A DNA stretch of 64,000 nt. Origin: Gemmatimonadota bacterium. Lineage in GTDB: Bacteria; Gemmatimonadota; Gemmatimonadetes; Palauibacterales; KS3-K002. Every line of letters starts with the position of its first letter. The stretch's first letter is position 1. The DNA is taken from contig CP070815.1 of assembly GCA_020344215.1 (NCBI GenBank), positions 2,079,132 to 2,143,131 on the forward strand. Direction: 5' to 3'. Positions 60,890 through 64,000 of this stretch are shown here, piece after piece. The position numbers and the translations under genes were made by a program. Under the pieces are notes generated by a model, which did no database searches, was not told where the DNA came from, and saw only the letters and a list, made by a program, of their open reading frames with translations.

Positions 60890-62401
60890 ATGAAAAGGCA
60901 AATACTCATAAACGCGGCTCCGCACGAGACGCGGGTCGCGATCATGGAGGACGGCGTCCTTGTAGAGTTGATGATCGACCGCCCCGACGCACAGCGGATG
61001 GTGGGCGACATCTACCTCGGGCGTGTTGAAGGAGTCCTACCGGGCATCCAGGCCGCCTTCGTCAACATCGGGACTGAGAAAGCAGCCTTTCTGCACGTCT
61101 CCGACCTCGCCGACGAGGATCCCGAGGCTTCGGAGGAAGAGAAGGGCGTCAAGCGCTATCCGCCCATCCAGACCCTGATCAAGAAAGGCGAGGAACTACC
61201 CGTCCAGGTCACGAAGGAACCGATCGGGACGAAGGGACCTCGCGTCACCGCCCAGATATCGCTGCCGGGACGCTACCTGGTCTACATGCCGCGCAGCGAG
61301 CACATCGGTGTCTCCCGCAAGATCGAGGATCGGGACGAACGCACCCGGTTGCGCCGGCTGATGCGCGACGTGCTGCAGCAAGGGCAGGGCGGTGTGATCG
61401 TTCGGACTGTCGGCGAAGACGCCGCCCGCAAGCCGCTGGAGCGTGAGCTCAAAGGGCTGCGCAAGACGTGGAAGAGAATCGAGGCTCGCGTCTCTCAGGC
61501 ACAGGCGCCCGCGATCATCCACGAAGAGGCGCACCTCGCCGCCGGGATCATCAGGGACCTGTTCAGCGAGAAGGTCGACTCCCTTGTCGTCGACTCCCGG
61601 GAGATCTTCAACGAAGTCCGCGATTACCTGGAGGCGGTGGATCCGGAGTTGATGCAGCGCGTGAGCCTGTACGACGGCACGGTTCCGCTGTTCGACAAGC
61701 ATGAGATCGAGGATGAGATCCGCCGCTCCTTCGAGCGCGACGTGGAGCTGCCATCGGGCGGCTCGATCGTCATCGAACCGACGGAGGGGCTCATAGCGAT
61801 CGATGTGAATACGGGCCGCTACACGGGCAAGAAGGACCCGGAAAAGACGATCCTCCGCACCAACCTGGACGCTGCCCGGGAGATCGCGCGCCAACTTCGG
61901 CTGCGCGACATCGGTGGCATCATCGTCGTCGATTTCATCGACATGGAGGACAAGGCGAACCGGGATCGCGTCATGCAGGAGCTGCGCATGCACCTGGGTC
62001 GTGACCGGGCGCGGACGAAGGCATTCCAGATCTCTGACCTGGGGCTGGTGGAGATGACGCGGCAGCGAGTCCGGCCGAGCGTCTACCACACGGTGACCCG
62101 GCCCTGCCCCTACTGCAGCGGCGCCGGCCGCATCGTCGCCCCAGCCACGGTGGTCCGGCGCGTCGAGCGTGCGGTGTGCCGTGTGGCGGCGGCGAAGGAA
62201 GAGAGACGCCTGGTGGTTCGGCTGCACCCCGAGGTGGCTCTGCACATCCTGGAGGAGGAACCGAACCTGCTGCGGCGCCTCGAGTCGGAGTACAAGGTGG
62301 ATATCGAGGTGCGCGACGATCCGCTGATGCGCGCGGACGAGTTCCGTATCCTGGCCGGTCCCGCCGACGTGGATGTGACGTCCCGTTACGCCGTGGCCTG
62401 A
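60890..62401 (+). CDS. rng: Ribonuclease G
   Basis: A 503-residue endoribonuclease of the RNase E/G family, processing rRNA and mRNA. An S1 domain (about 38-120, VGDIYLGRVEGVLPGIQAAF), an RNase H-like domain, the catalytic GLIAIDVNTGRYTGKKDPEKT segment with the DNase I-like site IIVVDFIDM and the zinc link CPYCSGAGRI near residue 405 are present. No C-terminal scaffold, so it is RNase G size. rplU and rpmA follow downstream, a common order. Confidence 0.95.
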   Translation: MKRQILINAAPHETRVAIMEDGVLVELMIDRPDAQRMVGDIYLGRVEGVLPGIQAAFVNIGTEKAAFLHVSDLADEDPEASEEEKGVKRYPPIQTLIKKGEELPVQVTKEPIGTKGPRVTAQISLPGRYLVYMPRSEHIGVSRKIEDRDERTRLRRLMRDVLQQGQGGVIVRTVGEDAARKPLERELKGLRKTWKRIEARVSQAQAPAIIHEEAHLAAGIIRDLFSEKVDSLVVDSREIFNEVRDYLEAVDPELMQRVSLYDGTVPLFDKHEIEDEIRRSFERDVELPSGGSIVIEPTEGLIAIDVNTGRYTGKKDPEKTILRTNLDAAREIARQLRLRDIGGIIVVDFIDMEDKANRDRVMQELRMHLGRDRARTKAFQISDLGLVEMTRQRVRPSVYHTVTRPCPYCSGAGRIVAPATVVRRVERAVCRVAAAKEERRLVVRLHPEVALHILEEEPNLLRRLESEYKVDIEVRDDPLMRADEFRILAGPADVDVTSRYAVA

Positions 62402-62427
62402 GGCCGAGGGGAAGGGCGCGGCGGGCG

Positions 62428-62456
62428 TTGACAGAGAGGCTGGGGGCGGATAGCCT
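62428..62456 (+). promoter_or_regulatory. Promoter of rplU-rpmA
   Basis: TTGACA (62428-62433), 17 bases, then TAGCCT (62451-62456). The -35 is perfect; the -10 is weak (three of six). The gene starts at 62500. Confidence 0.5.
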
Positions 62457-62499
62457 TCGTAGTTCTCGAAATCGGTAACTCTCACGTGGTAGCACGGTT

Positions 62500-63072
62500 G
62501 TGACATACGCCATCTTCAAGGCCGCTGGCTTCCAGTACCGAGCCGAGCTCGGCGATGTACTGCGACTGCCGTCCATCGACGTTGCGTCCGGCGCGACGGT
62601 CACCTTCGAGGAGGTGCTGCTGGGATCCAGCGACGGGGAAGTGCTCATCGGGCGGCCCACACTGGATGGTGCGGCGGTGCGCGCCGAGGTCCTGCGGCAC
62701 GGTCGGGCCGACAAGATCGTCGTCTTCAAGTTCAAGCGTCGCAAGAATTACCGGCGCAAGACGGGTCACCGCCAGAACTACACCGAGGTGCGGGTGAGCG
62801 AGATCGATCTCGGCGGCGATCGGCGGTTCAGCCTCGAGGTTGAGAAGAAGGCCGCGCCCAAGAAGAAGCCGGCCAAGAAGAAGCCGGAGGCGAAGGCGGC
62901 GGCCAAGCCGAAGGCCAAGAGGGCGCCGGCCAAGAAGCCACCGGCCAAGAAGGCGGCTCCCAAGGCGAAGGCGAAGACCACGACAAAGAGGCCGGCGGCC
63001 GGGGCCAAGGCGAAGACGACGGCCCAATCCAAAGCCAAGACCACGTCGAAGTCGAAGAAGAAGAAATCCTAG
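62500..63072 (+). CDS. rplU: Ribosomal protein bL21 with lysine-rich tail
   Basis: Large-subunit protein L21. Residues 1-103 are the normal protein ([41 protein letters not shown]). After residue about 112 it continues with a tail of about 75 residues made almost wholly of Lys, Ala, Pro and Thr, in repeats like [17 protein letters not shown] and KTTTKR, as in histone H1-like proteins. Whole length 190, nearly double the usual. GTG 62500 is used. rpmA follows 13 bases later. Typical bL21 stops near residue 103. Confidence 0.95.
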   Translation: MTYAIFKAAGFQYRAELGDVLRLPSIDVASGATVTFEEVLLGSSDGEVLIGRPTLDGAAVRAEVLRHGRADKIVVFKFKRRKNYRRKTGHRQNYTEVRVSEIDLGGDRRFSLEVEKKAAPKKKPAKKKPEAKAAAKPKAKRAPAKKPPAKKAAPKAKAKTTTKRPAAGAKAKTTAQSKAKTTSKSKKKKS

Positions 63073-63085
63073 CGGGTAGGACCCT

Positions 63086-63340
63086 ATGGCTCACAAGAAA
63101 GCAGGCGGATCGACACGCAACGGTCGCGACAGCAACCCGAAGTATCTCGGCGTGAAGCGGTACGGCGGCCAGTTCGTGCGTGCGGGTAGCATCATCATGC
63201 GGCAGCGCGGTACGAAGTTCCACCCCGGGCACAACGTCGGGAAAGGCGGCGATGACACTCTCTTCGCGCTGTCCGACGGCTACGTGAGCTTCGGAACGAG
63301 CCGGGGAAGAAAAGTCGTCTCGGTGAGCCCTGAGAATTAG
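63086..63340 (+). CDS. rpmA: Ribosomal protein bL27
   Basis: 84 residues. Starts [20 protein letters not shown], the typical N-terminus of bL27 that reaches the peptidyl-transferase centre, with no extra leader. The end is KKVSVSPEN-like (KVVSVSPEN). A Shine-Dalgarno-like GGGTAGG lies upstream. A strong terminator follows. Confidence 0.97.
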   Translation: MAHKKAGGSTRNGRDSNPKYLGVKRYGGQFVRAGSIIMRQRGTKFHPGHNVGKGGDDTLFALSDGYVSFGTSRGRKVVSVSPEN

Positions 63341-63361
63341 GGAACTAGGGAAGTGTGCGAG

Positions 63362-63385
63362 AGCCCGGCTTCGGCCGGGCTTTTT
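63362..63385 (+). terminator. Rho-independent terminator after rpmA
   Basis: AGCCCGGC, a TTCG loop and GCCGGGCT, then TTTTT. An eight-base GC stem with a stable UUCG tetraloop and a run of T, 22 bases after the rpmA stop. Confidence 0.92.
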
Positions 63386-63407
63386 GTTGGGAATGGAGAG
63401 GTTCGTT

Positions 63408-63537
63408 GGGAATTCTCGGATGTCGAGTCGGGGATTCGGGGAGATAGGGAAGTAAAGAGGCAGCTGCGTCGAAACGCACCTCCAACTTCCCCACCTCCCT
63501 TGCCCCCCAATCCCCGAATTGACATTCGAGGATTCCC
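63408..63537. repeat. Large imperfect inverted repeat
   Basis: Left arm 63408-63453 (begins GGGAATTCTCGGATGTCG) and right arm 63485-63537 (begins ACTTCCCCACCTCCCTTG), which read in reverse complement match at many positions over about 46-53 bases, with a small insertion. The 31-base centre holds a GCGT/ACGC mini-hairpin. It lies between rpmA and the DinB gene. Looks like a palindromic mobile or structural element. Confidence 0.75.
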
Positions 63538-63561
63538 AAAAGGCTTTCCCAGGTTGGAACT

Positions 63562-64000
63562 TTACATCCCTTCATCCGCCGACGGCCCGTAAGTCGCCGG
63601 TATCGGTACCCCGTTAAGCCTCAGGAAGACCGATAGCTGCCCGCGGTGATGCACCGCGTGGTTCAGCACCATCCCGCGCAGCACACCGACCTTCGGCTGC
63701 GTGAAGATCGCCTCCCCGGCATTCTTCAGTGTCCAGGGCTTCATGAGATCTTCGTCGCTCGCCGATTTCAGGGCCTCGAGCAGCTTGGCAATGCTGGAGT
63801 CGAAGTGTTCGAGGATCTCCGAGACGGTTCGCAACTCGACCGGCTTGTACGGCTCCCCGCCCGGCGGATTGATGTCCAGCTCGTCCGTGGTCAGAGCCTC
63901 CACGCCCCAGTTCGGCAGCTCGGCCAGGTGGGTGGCCAAGCGGCTCAGCGTCATCGACTTTTCCGCCGGCTTCCAATCGAGCTTCTCTTCGGGCACCCGC
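63562..64000 (-). CDS. DinB-family protein, cut by the window edge
   Basis: At least 144 residues, N-terminus missing because the frame runs to the window end; GTG 63996 is an internal residue of [25 protein letters not shown]. DinB-like four-helix bundles bind a metal through His in LATHLAEL and [13 protein letters not shown], both of which are present. The C-terminus ([13 protein letters not shown]) is complete. The family covers thiol transferase- and hydrolase-like proteins; the exact role is unclear. It is transcribed towards the palindromic element. Confidence 0.8.
   Translation of the reverse strand, partial: RVPEEKLDWKPAEKSMTLSRLATHLAELPNWGVEALTTDELDINPPGGEPYKPVELRTVSEILEHFDSSIAKLLEALKSASDEDLMKPWTLKNAGEAIFTQPKVGVLRGMVLNHAVHHRGQLSVFLRLNGVPIPATYGPSADEGM

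Noticed and set aside
61196-62506. A 436-codon minus-strand frame opposite rng
   Set aside because: His/Asp/Arg-rich antisense shadow; the rng protein is complete.

Overview
The window is 64 kb of gene-dense, high-GC bacterial chromosome. It has no rRNA, recognisable tRNA, phage, transposase or CRISPR array. The organism looks like a Gram-negative with an outer membrane (YaiO-type barrel, lipoprotein, ComEC). It has many HD-GYP and FHA regulators, an actinobacteria-like acyl-CoA mutase/carboxylase operon, and a split AtuA protein. This mix would fit Gemmatimonadota or a neighbouring phylum, but that placement is an inference from gene content, not a measured phylogeny.

Layout. 0.2-5.3 kb (+): comEC, a secreted beta-barrel-like protein, a broken lysA N-terminus running into an orphan radical SAM gene, and an unknown protein. 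5.3-8.6 kb (-): a GT-C-like membrane protein and an LruC-like lipoprotein. 8.7-13.2 kb (-): a tightly overlapped four-gene operon (membrane glycosyltransferase, beta-helix protein, membrane protein, YaiO barrel) that looks like an exopolysaccharide synthesis and export system. 13.4-23.6 kb (-): housekeeping genes purF, pssA, psd, purC, purB, an HtrA-like protease, fsa, truA and lexA, plus a small ORF with Cys-Tyr-Pro decapeptide repeats. 24.0-37.8 kb (+): a HEAT/HD-GYP pair, panB-panC-panD, a YqeK-like phosphohydrolase with a LytR_C protein, ptsN, aspS, phoH, a 7TM-HD phosphodiesterase, ybeY and a DUF502 protein, followed by mgtE (to 39.2 kb).

39.4-48.9 kb (+) is an acyl-CoA catabolism operon: a MeaB-type GTPase, a B12 acyl-CoA mutase large subunit, galT, the mutase small subunit, an acyl-CoA carboxylase carboxyltransferase, AtuA and its separately encoded C-terminal domain, three tiny membrane proteins and an enoyl-CoA hydratase. 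The mutase carries Phe and Gln at the two substrate-reading positions, which points to isobutyryl-CoA rather than methylmalonyl-CoA. Together the genes suggest branched-chain acyl-CoA (valine/leucine/terpenoid) breakdown.

48.9-56.5 kb (-) is a compact signalling operon with a good sigma70-like promoter: a double-FHA protein, a secreted NHL-propeller protein, a transmembrane Ser/Thr kinase with Ig-like and PEGA ectodomains, and an FHA-GAF-HD-GYP protein. This is the best candidate here for a little-described system. 56.8-64 kb holds recQ, a MazG-like gene, a zinc ribbon, an acyl-CoA dehydrogenase, rng, rplU with a histone-H1-like tail, rpmA with a clear terminator, a large imperfect inverted repeat, and a dinB-family gene cut by the window edge.

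Several genes (the kinase, HtrA, GalT and perhaps a small membrane protein) clearly extend upstream of any ATG/GTG/TTG in frame. They appear to start at CTG or ATA codons, or to carry sequence errors there.
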